Below the pieces are notes generated by a model that worked only from the letters and a program-made list of their open reading frames with translations, had not been told where the DNA came from and did not search any database. Made by a program: the position numbers and the translations under genes. Below are positions 1 through 8,519 of a DNA stretch of 58,381 bases, piece after piece. Positions within the stretch are counted from its first letter, which is position 1. Each line of letters begins with the position of its first letter. The DNA comes from an uncultured Acidobacteriota bacterium (GTDB lineage: Bacteria; Acidobacteriota; Thermoanaerobaculia; UBA5066): the NCBI GenBank assembly GCA_903845115.1, contig CAIMWE010000169.1:1-58381 (forward strand). The letters are read 5' to 3'.

Positions 1-294
1 ACAGTGACGTGCGCGCATGGCGCCTGCGAGGCGCTTTCAAGGCGCGCCGACGCAGGCTGGAGTTGGCTCTCCGCCGAGGAGGCGCAACGCAGAAATCGCC
101 CGCAGCCGCCTTGCGCCCTCTGGGTTCGGGCGGCGCGCGGCGATCTGCTTTGTTGTCGCTCCTCCGAGGTCGGACCGCCACGTTCGTCGCGACGCCGCGC
201 ACCTGGCCGCGCGGCGCTCCGAACGCACGTCATCGTATTTAGGGAGCGGGGTACTAAGTACTGAGGCCGCTTCCGCCGGGCTGACCGGAGCGGC
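1..294. other. gene-free edge with a hairpin
   Basis: I see no convincing gene here; the open frames are GC-rich shadows with no recognisable motif. Bases 23-56 can fold into a hairpin: CCTGCG at 23-28 pairs with CGCAGG at 51-56, and inside it GGCGC at 30-34 pairs with GCGCC at 44-48. A short palindrome, GTACTAAGTAC, lies at 251-261, just past the end of the leftward operon. Neither has a T-run, so a terminator role is only possible. Confidence 0.5.
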
Positions 295-2301
295 CTATCT
301 CGCGGACCTGGCCGCGTTCAGGGCGGCCCGGCTCTTCTCCGACAGCCGGGAAGGGTCTCCCCCGCTCCTCGCTGCGTCCGCGTACCTGTCGAGGGCCTCC
401 ACGGGTCTTCCCTCCCGGAGGAGGAAGTCGCCTTCCACCTCCTTCACCGCCGGGTCCGCCGGCGACAGCCTCCTTGCCTGGGCCAGGGCCTCCCCCGCCG
501 CGGCCCGGTGCCCGAACGCGTCCTCGTACAGGGACCGCTGGAGGCGCATCCCGGCCATGAGTGGCCGGACCTTTTCCTCGTAGACGCCGTCCTCGGGAAG
601 CCCGTCCCGGCCCGACGCGGTGAACGTGACGGCGGCGTCGGGAATCCAGACCGCCGCCGCGCCTCCGCTCGGAAGGACCCGGTACCCGATCCCCGACGGG
701 ACGAGGGCGGCCCTGGGCGGAAGGTGCCGCCCCATCACCGACCCGACCCAGACGACGTCCAGGCCCCGTCCCCAGGCGCTCTCGGTCAGCTTCTTCGTGA
801 AGGCCTCGTAGAGCCCGCTGAGCTCGTCCGGCTGGTACGGGCGGCCCTCCTCGAAGTCGGCGAGCTTCGTCCGGTAACGCCGGAGCTCGTCCTCCGCGCC
901 CGCGAGCCTCGCCGCCTGCCGGCGCGCCAGGGCGTCCAGGTACCAGCCACGCCGGAGGAGGAGGATGTCCAGCACGAGGACGTCGTCCCGGCGCCCGTCG
1001 ACTTCCTGGGCCGCCAGGACCGGCGAGTAGAGGTTCCACTCCGTCGTGATGACGAGCGCGCCCGGGGGCGACGACGCCAGCAGGTTCGCCGCGGCCTCCG
1101 GCGCTCTCCCGTCGAACCGGCGTCCGGATCTGCCGTGGACGTTCCGGGCGCAGACCGCGAGCGCCGCGACGGCGGCCGCCGCGAGGATCCCCCGTTGCCA
1201 GCGGAGGCGTTCCGGACCGGGCCGCTCGGCGAGGAACGCGGCCCCGGCGGCGAACGCCAGGGCCGTGACGAGGAAGACCGGGATGTAGTAGGCCGCCTGG
1301 TCCTCGGCGATGTCGTACCGGACCGCGAAGGCGACGTCCCCGAGGGCCGCCGCCAGGATTCCCCACCCGGCCGGCCGCTTCCTCAGCAGAAGGGCCGCGA
1401 GGCCGGCGGCCGCGACGATCAGGCCGAAGGCCGAGAACTCGGCTCCGTAGGCCTGGAGGAACCGCTCCGCGTGCGCGAGGGTCTTCTCGACGGAGCTCTC
1501 GAGGTTCACCTGGTAGTCGCGAGCGGAGACGTGGACCCAGAAGCGGCGGAGGCTGGAGGGGTTCCCCCAGTTGAGCGGCGGAGCGACCGCCGCCCGGAGG
1601 GGCAGCAGCGAGTAGGAGAGGAGTCCCGGTACGCCCCCCACCGCCAGCAGGAGGACTCTCCTCCCGGCTTCCCTCGGCTCCTCGTCCTCCCTCCACAGCA
1701 GTAGCAGCAGCCCCGGGACCACGACGGCCATCGTGGCGTGGTGGACCGCGAGGCCGGCTCCGACGAAGAGTCCCGCACCCGCGGTGAGCCTCCGGCGCCG
1801 GGGCGCGTCGGACTGGCCTCCCGCCGCGATCGAACAGGCGAAGGCCCCGGCGAGGCAGACGACGTGGAGAGCGTAGACCTCGATGGAGAGCGAGAAGTCG
1901 AACAGGGTCGGCCCGAAACCGGCGAGCAGCCCCGCCAGGGCGGCCAGGAGGAGCCGCCTCCCTTCCGGCGCGGAGGGATTCGTCCGGTCCAGGAGAGCCT
2001 GGGCCGCCCACACCATCAGGGCGGCCGCCGCCCCGTCGCAGACCGAGGAGAAGAGGTTCAGGGCCGAGGCGGGCCCCAGGCCGAAGGGCTTCGCGAGGGC
2101 GAGCCAGAGTCCACCCGAGAAGAGGTAGAGGGGAAAGCCCGGCGGGTGGGCCACGCCGCCGCGGGAAACAGCGGTCAGCAGCTCTCCGGCGTCGGCGAAC
2201 ACCACCGAGGGCGCCCGGCAGAAAGCGGCCACGGCCGCGACGAGCGCGCCGGTACCGAGGGCCGTCCCCACCCGGCCGCGGCGCGTGGGGCTCCCGGTCA
2301 C
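295..2301 (-). CDS. DUF2723 family polytopic membrane protein
   Basis: A 668-residue multi-spanning inner-membrane protein. The N-terminal part has the family marks: DAGELLTAV around residue 37 followed by HPPGFPLYL around residue 52, then many hydrophobic segments, and a soluble C-terminal third ending in a TPR-like helical stretch. DUF2723 proteins are related to the TMEM260/GT-C type glycosyltransferases, so a lipid-linked sugar transferase role on the periplasmic side is likely, but the acceptor is unknown. The GTG start overlaps the coaD stop by four bases (GTGA), so it is the last gene of a coupled operon. Confidence 0.8.
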   Translation of the reverse strand: MTGSPTRRGRVGTALGTGALVAAVAAFCRAPSVVFADAGELLTAVSRGGVAHPPGFPLYLFSGGLWLALAKPFGLGPASALNLFSSVCDGAAAALMVWAAQALLDRTNPSAPEGRRLLLAALAGLLAGFGPTLFDFSLSIEVYALHVVCLAGAFACSIAAGGQSDAPRRRRLTAGAGLFVGAGLAVHHATMAVVVPGLLLLLWREDEEPREAGRRVLLLAVGGVPGLLSYSLLPLRAAVAPPLNWGNPSSLRRFWVHVSARDYQVNLESSVEKTLAHAERFLQAYGAEFSAFGLIVAAAGLAALLLRKRPAGWGILAAALGDVAFAVRYDIAEDQAAYYIPVFLVTALAFAAGAAFLAERPGPERLRWQRGILAAAAVAALAVCARNVHGRSGRRFDGRAPEAAANLLASSPPGALVITTEWNLYSPVLAAQEVDGRRDDVLVLDILLLRRGWYLDALARRQAARLAGAEDELRRYRTKLADFEEGRPYQPDELSGLYEAFTKKLTESAWGRGLDVVWVGSVMGRHLPPRAALVPSGIGYRVLPSGGAAAVWIPDAAVTFTASGRDGLPEDGVYEEKVRPLMAGMRLQRSLYEDAFGHRAAAGEALAQARRLSPADPAVKEVEGDFLLREGRPVEALDRYADAARSGGDPSRLSEKSRAALNAARSAR

Positions 2302-2792
2302 GCGGACTTGGTGCCGTTCGGCAGCTTCCGGACGAGGGCGCGGTGGACGATCGACGGCACGAGGCCCGACACGTCCCCTCCGAGCTGGTGAACCTCCTTT
2401 ACGAGCCGGCTGGAGAGGTACGAGAGGTCTTCCTTCGGGGTCAGGAAGATCGTCTCGACCTCGGGGTCGAGCTTGCGGTTCATCAGGGCCATCTGGAACT
2501 CGTACTCGAAGTCCGACACGACCCGGAGGCCCCGGACCACGACGTTCGCCCGCTCGGCGCGGAGGAAGTTGACGAGAAGGCCCGAGAAGGCCTTGACCTT
2601 GACCTTCGTCTGGCGCCGGAAGATCGCCTCGATCATGGCGATCCGCTCGTCGACGGTGAACAGCGGGGCCTTTTCCGTGTTGATCAGGACCGCCACGAGC
2701 ACGCGGTCGAAGATCCGCGTCCCGCGCCGGATGAGATCGACGTGACCGTTCGTGAGCGGGTCGAAAGAGCCTGGGTAGACGGCGACTTTCAT
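2298..2792 (-). CDS. coaD: phosphopantetheine adenylyltransferase
   Basis: A 164-residue cytoplasmic enzyme of normal family length. It transfers AMP from ATP to 4'-phosphopantetheine, the fourth step of coenzyme A synthesis. The N-terminus AVYPGSFDPLTNGHVDLI has the nucleotidyltransferase (T/H)xGH signature TNGH, and VVRGLRVVSDFEYE plus the LSSRLVKE segment near the C-terminus are typical of CoaD. I chose ATG at 2792, where ATGA overlaps the stop of the upstream permease gene; longer in-frame readings only translate permease sequence in the wrong frame. Its place inside an ABC transporter operon is unusual and probably reflects simple co-transcription. Confidence 0.96.
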   Translation of the reverse strand: MKVAVYPGSFDPLTNGHVDLIRRGTRIFDRVLVAVLINTEKAPLFTVDERIAMIEAIFRRQTKVKVKAFSGLLVNFLRAERANVVVRGLRVVSDFEYEFQMALMNRKLDPEVETIFLTPKEDLSYLSSRLVKEVHQLGGDVSGLVPSIVHRALVRKLPNGTKSA

Positions 2793-3655
2793 CTGTTCTC
2801 CGGAGATTCTAGGCTGGAGAGGGCTTCCCCGAGGGCTCGGGCAGAAAGCAGGAAGAGGAGCAGGGCGACGGCGGGGGCGGCCGCGCACCACCACCCCTCG
2901 GAGAACGATCCGCGCGCGTCTGCGATGGCCCGCCCCCACGAGGCGGTCGGCGGGGGGACGCCCACTCCCAGGAAGGAGAGGGACGCCTCGGTCATCACCG
3001 CGTCGGCGAGGACGTAGGGGGCTCCGGCGACGGCGGAACCGGAGGCGTGCGGCAGGACGTGGCGGGCCAGGATCCTCCACCTCGAGGCGCCCGCTGCCCG
3101 GACCGACTCCACGAAGTCTTCCGTCCCCACCCGGCGGGCCTCCGCCCTGACGAGCCGGGCGGAGGCCGTCCACCCCGTGAGCCCGATCAGGAGGGGCGCG
3201 GTCAGGCCGCTGGCCGGGAAGAACGCGGCCCCCGCGGCGACCAGGACGAGCGGCGGCACGGCCTGGACGACGTCGATCGAGAAGAGGGCCGCCCGGTCCG
3301 TGAGTCCCCCCGTGAACCCCGCCAGGGCGCCCACGCCGATTCCGGCCGTGACGGCGATGAGCGCCGCCAGGAGACCGGCCCCCACCGAGACCCGGCTGCC
3401 GTGGATGACGCGGGCCAGGACGTCCCGCCCGAGCTCGTCCGTTCCCAGCCAGTGGGCCCTGCCCGGCGGGGAGAGCCGCCCTTCCAGGACGACGGCGTCG
3501 GGGTCGTAGGGGACGGGTGCCGTCAGGGCCGCGCGACCCGGCGCGCCCGGCACCCAGGGACGCGACGTCGCGACGAAGGGAGCGGCGAGGGCGAGGAGGG
3601 GGAACACCCCGGCGGCCAGGAGCGCCCGGCGGAGCCCGGAGGGGAGGTGCCTCAC
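2789..3655 (-). CDS. ABC transporter permease, DppC/OppC type
   Basis: A 288-residue inner-membrane permease of the peptide/nickel (BPD_transp) family, second of the permease pair. It has an N-terminal membrane segment, the LGTDELGRDVLARVIHG segment shared by OppC/DppC proteins, several further hydrophobic spans, and an EAA-like cytoplasmic loop (VESVRAAGASRWRILARH, about residue 185) for ATPase contact. Start GTG at 3655 overlaps the upstream permease stop (GTGA). No ATP-binding subunit is encoded in this cluster, so the pair must borrow ATPases encoded elsewhere. Confidence 0.88.
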   Translation of the reverse strand: MRHLPSGLRRALLAAGVFPLLALAAPFVATSRPWVPGAPGRAALTAPVPYDPDAVVLEGRLSPPGRAHWLGTDELGRDVLARVIHGSRVSVGAGLLAALIAVTAGIGVGALAGFTGGLTDRAALFSIDVVQAVPPLVLVAAGAAFFPASGLTAPLLIGLTGWTASARLVRAEARRVGTEDFVESVRAAGASRWRILARHVLPHASGSAVAGAPYVLADAVMTEASLSFLGVGVPPPTASWGRAIADARGSFSEGWWCAAAPAVALLLFLLSARALGEALSSLESPENR

Positions 3656-4638
3656 CGGGCCGCCTCCGGCCCGGTGACGGTCCGGGCTCCTCCGGCCAGG
3701 CGCGGGTCGAGAGCCGCCGCGGCCAGGTCCGACACGATGCTTCCCGCCACGACGACGCCGGCCGCGAGCAGCGTGAGCCCGAGAACGGTCGGCGTGTCCC
3801 GGGAGAAGACGGCCTCGGCCAGGAGGGCTCCGGTCCCTCGCACGGAGAAGAGCCGCTCGACCAGGACCGACCCGGCCACCGTCACCGGCAGGAGGGTGGC
3901 GACCAGGGCCGCGAGCTGGGCCCCGGACCGGTGCATCGCCCGGGCCACCTCGGCGGCGGCATCGTCGCCTCTCGCCCTCCCGGCCGCCGCGGCGCTCGAG
4001 CCGAACGCCTCGACGAGAATCGACCGCACGACCCGCGCGGCCGGGGCCGCCGCGCCGAGAGCGAGCGCCAGTACCGGAAGGACGAATCCCGCCGGACCTT
4101 CGTCGACCCCTCCGAGAACCGGAAAGAGGCGGAACCGGACGGCGAAGAGGAGGAGGAGCGCCAGCCCGATCACGAAGGGGGGCGAAGCGAAGAGGAGGTC
4201 GAGGGCGAGCCCGGAGGCGCGGTCGAAGAGCCCGCCCCGCCGCCGGGCGGCCACGATGCCGACCGGCAGGGCGATCAGGAGCCCGAGCGCGAGGCCGGAG
4301 ACGTTGAGCGCCACGGTCGCCGGGAGGGTCTCGCCGATCCGCTCCCGGACGGGTCGTCCGTCCTGCAGGGAGCGACCGAAGTCGAGGAGAGCGGCCCGGC
4401 GGAGCCACGCCGCGAAGCGGGCGGGAAGGGGGCGGTCGAGGCCGTACTCGGCGCGGAAGGCGGCCACGGCGCCGGGCGAGGCCGCCCCCCGGCCCGCCTG
4501 CCGGCCGAGCGAGAGCGAGGCCGGATCCCCCGGAGCCGCGTTCATCAGGAGGAAGACGACCGCGGCGACACCCACCAGGGTGGCCAGCCCCCGGACCGTC
4601 CGGCGCAAGGCGAGCCCGATCATCTCCCCGGGCCTCAT
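3652..4638 (-). CDS. ABC transporter permease, DppB/OppB type
   Basis: A 328-residue inner-membrane permease, first of the pair. The N-terminal membrane span and NAAPGDPASLSLG are characteristic of the DppB/OppB family, followed by a periplasmic stretch ending YGLDRPLPARFAAWL and five or so more spans. It should form the translocation channel with the following permease and take substrate from the binding protein encoded just upstream. ATG at 4638 overlaps the binding-protein stop (ATGA); a second ATG at 4623 is a less likely start. Its EAA-type loop is less well preserved than that of its partner. Confidence 0.86.
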   Translation of the reverse strand: MRPGEMIGLALRRTVRGLATLVGVAAVVFLLMNAAPGDPASLSLGRQAGRGAASPGAVAAFRAEYGLDRPLPARFAAWLRRAALLDFGRSLQDGRPVRERIGETLPATVALNVSGLALGLLIALPVGIVAARRRGGLFDRASGLALDLLFASPPFVIGLALLLLFAVRFRLFPVLGGVDEGPAGFVLPVLALALGAAAPAARVVRSILVEAFGSSAAAAGRARGDDAAAEVARAMHRSGAQLAALVATLLPVTVAGSVLVERLFSVRGTGALLAEAVFSRDTPTVLGLTLLAAGVVVAGSIVSDLAAAALDPRLAGGARTVTGPEAAR

Positions 4639-6221
4639 ACGGGGCTCTTCGAGCGAACCGTCCGCCACGATGCCGCACCCGGCCAGAAGAGGGAGAGCCC
4701 GATCGGAGAGGTGGCGGCTCCCTGGATCCGGCGGTTCAGGCCCCACTTCACCGGGACGCAGTGCAGGAACGTGACGGGCTCGTCGTCCCGGATCAGCCGC
4801 TGGATCTCCGCGTAGAGGGGCCTCGCCTCCTGGCGGTCGAACGTGCCCCTCAGCTGCTCGATCAGGGCGTCCACGCGGGCGTTCCTGTAGAAGACCGAGT
4901 TCCAGCCGTTCGGCGGGGACTGGGACGAGTGCCAGTTCGGAAACAGGTCCGGGTTCGGGTCGAGGCTCATGGCCAGGAAGCACGCCTCGAAGCTCCCGTC
5001 GTCCACCGCAGACGAGAAGGCCGCCCACTCCATGGGCCGGAGCGTCATCTCGATGCCGGCGACCCGGAACGCCTGCTGGACGGTCTCGGCGATCTGCCGC
5101 AGGACGTCGCTGCCTCCTCCCAGGGAGAGAGCGAAGGCGAAGCGGGCGGCCCCCTTCTGCCGGACCCCGCCGGTTCCCCGTCGGAAGCCGGCCTCGTCGA
5201 GGGCGGCCGCGGCGGCCGCGGGGTCGAACGCGATCGGCTCGAGGGCCGGGTCGTAGGGCCAGAGGCCCGGCGGGAGCGGCCCGTTCGCCGGCCGGGCCAG
5301 GCCCCCGTAGAGAGCTCGCGAGATCCCCTCGCGGTCGATCAGCTGGGTGAGGGCCCGCCGGACCGCGGCGCTCTCGAACAGCGGAAGCCGGTTGTTCCAC
5401 CCGATGTAGGTGTAGCTGAGGTCGTTCCAGAGGACGGCCCTCACGTCGCCCTTCTCCCGGTCGACCTCGGCGTACTGGGGCTGGGTGAGCCGCGCCTCGT
5501 CGACCGCCCCGGTGCGGAGCGCCTCGAACGCCACGGCGGACTCCGGCACGACCCGGAAGACGAACCGGTCGGCAGCCCCGCGGGGCCCGGACGCGCGCGG
5601 GTTCCGCTCCAGCTCGAGCGAGGAGCCCGCCGTCCACCGCGCGAGCCGATACGGTCCGTTCGAGAGGGGCGCCCGGTTCAGCGGGTTCGATCCGATGGCG
5701 GTCCCGCGGTAACGGGCCGCGGGGAGGAGCGGAAGGCTGAAGGCGTCGAGCCGCGTCGAGCTCGCGGTGCGAAACGTGACGCGGGCGGTCCGGTCGTCCA
5801 GCTTCTCGGCCTTCTCGAATCCTTCGAAGAGCCCCCTTCGGTTCACGGCCGGCGTCTTCGGGTCCACGAGCGTCTCGAGCGTGAAGACGACGTCGTCGGC
5901 GGTGACCCTGGCCCCGTCTTCCCACATCGCGTCCGGCGCGAGCGTCACGGTGAACGACCGGTGGCTGGCGTCGGGCAGGACCGATTCCGCCAGGCCCGGG
6001 ACGAGCGTCAGCGACGAGTCGTAGTCGAGGAGATTCCGGGAGACGAGAGCCAGGACCGTCAGATCCGGGTCGCCGGTCGCCAGGAGCGCGTTCAAGGTCT
6101 TCGGCTCCCCTTCCAGCCGGCGGACGATCGTGCCACTCCCCTTCTCCGCGTGGCGCCCGCACCCGAGCAGGGCGCTCGCGACGAGGGCCGCAACGAGCCG
6201 TCCCGCCAGGCGGGGGCTCAT
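4635..6221 (-). CDS. extracellular solute-binding protein, family 5 (peptide type)
   Basis: A 528-residue periplasmic lipoprotein. The N-terminus has a signal peptide ending in the lipobox ALLGC, so it should be anchored by its cysteine. The body follows the SBP_bac_5 pattern: EPKTLNALLATGDPD near the N-terminus, the domain containing MWEDGARVTADDVVFTLE, and the C-terminal lobe with FLHCVPVKWGLN. Such proteins bind di- or oligopeptides or nickel and deliver them to DppB/DppC-like permeases, which are encoded directly downstream. The ATG overlaps the stop of the upstream propeller gene. Confidence 0.9.
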   Translation of the reverse strand: MSPRLAGRLVAALVASALLGCGRHAEKGSGTIVRRLEGEPKTLNALLATGDPDLTVLALVSRNLLDYDSSLTLVPGLAESVLPDASHRSFTVTLAPDAMWEDGARVTADDVVFTLETLVDPKTPAVNRRGLFEGFEKAEKLDDRTARVTFRTASSTRLDAFSLPLLPAARYRGTAIGSNPLNRAPLSNGPYRLARWTAGSSLELERNPRASGPRGAADRFVFRVVPESAVAFEALRTGAVDEARLTQPQYAEVDREKGDVRAVLWNDLSYTYIGWNNRLPLFESAAVRRALTQLIDREGISRALYGGLARPANGPLPPGLWPYDPALEPIAFDPAAAAAALDEAGFRRGTGGVRQKGAARFAFALSLGGGSDVLRQIAETVQQAFRVAGIEMTLRPMEWAAFSSAVDDGSFEACFLAMSLDPNPDLFPNWHSSQSPPNGWNSVFYRNARVDALIEQLRGTFDRQEARPLYAEIQRLIRDDEPVTFLHCVPVKWGLNRRIQGAATSPIGLSLFWPGAASWRTVRSKSPV

Positions 6222-8500
6222 CTCTTCGGAAACTCCCTCGGGTACTCGACGGCGATCGCCGCGACGTTGCCGGACCCGTCGACGACGCGAATGCCGAGGA
6301 CGGCCGGGCCCGGCGGGACGGCGACCCGCATCGTGAACGGCTCGACCGGAGAGTCGAACGCCCCGTCGTCGGCCGCGAGCAGCCGCCAGCGGTCGGCGTT
6401 CACGGACCCCTCGGCCTTCACGACCGGGGAGAGGCTGTCCGTCGCGACGAGACGGACGACGAGCTCCCCCCCCTCGATCGCCCTCGACTCGACACGGATC
6501 GCGGGCGGCGTGTTGTCGACGACGAAGAGGTCGCTCTCTTCCGATGCCGTCAGCGCCTCTCCCTCGACATTGCCCAGGCGGTCCGACGCCGTGACCCGGA
6601 ACCGGTACCGGCCGTCCGGGACGGCGGTCGAGTCGAACGACAGGAACGACTCCTCGATCTCCTTCCGGATGACGAACGACGGGCTCCCGGAGGCCAGGAG
6701 GAGATCCACCTGGTACCGGAGCGGGTCGCCGTTCGGGTCCGTCCCCTTCCACGTGAAGGTCCGGAACCCCTTCCGGTAGAGCTTCCGGCCCCCGGCGTCC
6801 GCCGTCTCCTTCGGCGGCTCGACCCCCGCGAAGATGCCGTTCTCGTCGGGGTTGGTCACCGACAGGACGGAGGGCCCCGAGGAGGCGCCGGCACGCGGGA
6901 AGACCGCCCCGGGCTCCAGGACCGTCAGGCTCTCCAGAATGGGCCTGGCGTTGCGGTCGGAGTAGAAGATCTCGACCCTCTCGAGCGACGGGCCAGGCTT
7001 CCCTTCCGGCGCCTTCAGCTCCACCTTCCACTGGAAGAAACGGGCCGGCGGCAGCGGTCCGGCCCCGGTCCTTTCCGCGCGCCCGTCGGCGCCCACCGGC
7101 ACCCAGGGGCTCCACGTGCCGTCCGCCTTCTGGCTGTTGCCCGAGCGGACCCAGAAGGCGACGGAGCCCCCGGGAACCGCCTCCCCCTCGAAACCCAGCC
7201 GCCCGAAGAGGGCGAGGCGGCCGGCGTCCTTCACCGCGGCGATGAAGGTCCCCGCCCGGAACGGGCCGCCTTTCCTCTCTCCCAGGAAGCCCGGCGGGCT
7301 GGAGGCCACCACCTCCATCCCCGCGGGAGAGCGGTGGGTGGAGACCACGACCCTCTCCTCGGTCTGCGCCTCCAGCCGGAGGTGCCTGTTCTCGAGCGAA
7401 TAGATCCTGCCCCGGGGACCGGTGGCGAGGATAAGGCGGCCGGAAGCGGCCTCGAGGCGCATCGAATAGACCACGTCCTCCGGGAGGTTCCACGCGGGCT
7501 CGACGAAGCCGTCCGGACGGACGACCACCATCTCGGTCGAGCTCGCGGACGGGGCGCTGGCCGACGCTGAAGGCCTCGCGGGGCTCGTCGCCACCGAGAC
7601 CGTCCCCCGGGGGATCTCCTCGCGGGCCGCGGACGGAGTCGGCGACGGAGTGGGCGCCGGAGCCCGCCTCGAATCGGGGCGCGCGGTCCCCCCCGAGGTC
7701 CCGTCCGCCTGGACGGCGGCGACATGGAGGGAACCGTCTCCGGCCACCACGAGCGACGTCACCTCCGGCTTGTCGGAGTCGTAGAGGGTCCGGGCCCTGC
7801 CGTCCGGCTGGATCGCCAGGACGAGCCCCTTGTCCGAGGTCCCGGCGTAGAGAGCGCCCCCCGGCCCTGCCGCGAGGCTGCGAATGTGAAGGTCCTCGGC
7901 CTCGTAGAGGAGGCCCATCTTCCCGGCGCGGTCCCTCCGGTAGATCCTCCCCTTGGGCCCGGTCCCGACAAAGAGCGACCCGTCGGCCCCAAACGCCAGG
8001 CTCCAGATCGAAGCCTCTCCGGGGTTCCCGATCTCCGTGCCGCCCCGGAGGGGGTCCTTCGCGGCGGCGTCCACGGCGTAGAGCTTCCCGTCCGGCGAGG
8101 TCCCGCAGACCACGGTTCCGTCGGGCGCAACCGCCACCGCCGTCACGTTCGGCTCGGGGGCGGTGAAGAGGAGCGACACCTTCCCGCCCTCGACCAAGTA
8201 GAGCCGGCCCTGCCCCCCGCCGGTGGCCACGAAGACCCTCCCCCTGGCGTCGGCTGCCGAAGCGAGCACCGAGGCCCCGGCCCCCTCCTCCGGCCAGGCG
8301 GCCGGAATCAATGCCGGACCGATCGTCAGGCGTCCCTGCGCGGAGAGCGCCGTTCCCCGGAACTCCCCGCCCAGGAAATCCCGGGCCGACGCCGTCGCCG
8401 CGGACCGGGTCGCCGCGGAGGCCGACCCCGCCAGCAGCGGCACCGCGAGAAGCGCCGCCACGGTGCGGAGCACCGGCGTATTCAGGCCCGTTCGATCCAT
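6218..8500 (-). CDS. secreted beta-propeller protein with Ig/Fn3-like C-terminus
   Basis: A 760-residue exported protein of unknown function. Residues 1-30 form a signal peptide. Residues about 60-270 contain repeated propeller-blade units (for example GRVFVATGGGQGRLYL, DGSLFVGTGPKGRIY, GGALYAGTSDKGLVLAI). A Pro/Ser/Ala-rich linker follows, then the C-terminal half shows beta-sandwich units including VVDNTPPAIRVESR. The layout resembles cell-surface or periplasmic sensor and scaffold proteins; no catalytic motif is visible. Translation is coupled to the downstream binding-protein gene by ATGA, which suggests a role in the same periplasmic peptide-handling process, but this is inference. Confidence 0.75.
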   Translation of the reverse strand: MDRTGLNTPVLRTVAALLAVPLLAGSASAATRSAATASARDFLGGEFRGTALSAQGRLTIGPALIPAAWPEEGAGASVLASAADARGRVFVATGGGQGRLYLVEGGKVSLLFTAPEPNVTAVAVAPDGTVVCGTSPDGKLYAVDAAAKDPLRGGTEIGNPGEASIWSLAFGADGSLFVGTGPKGRIYRRDRAGKMGLLYEAEDLHIRSLAAGPGGALYAGTSDKGLVLAIQPDGRARTLYDSDKPEVTSLVVAGDGSLHVAAVQADGTSGGTARPDSRRAPAPTPSPTPSAAREEIPRGTVSVATSPARPSASASAPSASSTEMVVVRPDGFVEPAWNLPEDVVYSMRLEAASGRLILATGPRGRIYSLENRHLRLEAQTEERVVVSTHRSPAGMEVVASSPPGFLGERKGGPFRAGTFIAAVKDAGRLALFGRLGFEGEAVPGGSVAFWVRSGNSQKADGTWSPWVPVGADGRAERTGAGPLPPARFFQWKVELKAPEGKPGPSLERVEIFYSDRNARPILESLTVLEPGAVFPRAGASSGPSVLSVTNPDENGIFAGVEPPKETADAGGRKLYRKGFRTFTWKGTDPNGDPLRYQVDLLLASGSPSFVIRKEIEESFLSFDSTAVPDGRYRFRVTASDRLGNVEGEALTASEESDLFVVDNTPPAIRVESRAIEGGELVVRLVATDSLSPVVKAEGSVNADRWRLLAADDGAFDSPVEPFTMRVAVPPGPAVLGIRVVDGSGNVAAIAVEYPREFPKR

Positions 8501-8519
8501 TCCGATCCTCCTCCGACCT

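Noticed and set aside
246-262. GGGTACTA motif also seen near 15714 and 40501, past gene ends
   Set aside because: Only seven or eight bases are shared and flanks differ; too short to call a repeat family.
508-1704. Long open frame on the plus strand opposite the DUF2723 gene
   Set aside because: Arg/Pro/Gly-rich shadow translation typical of GC-rich DNA; the opposite strand encodes a coherent membrane protein.
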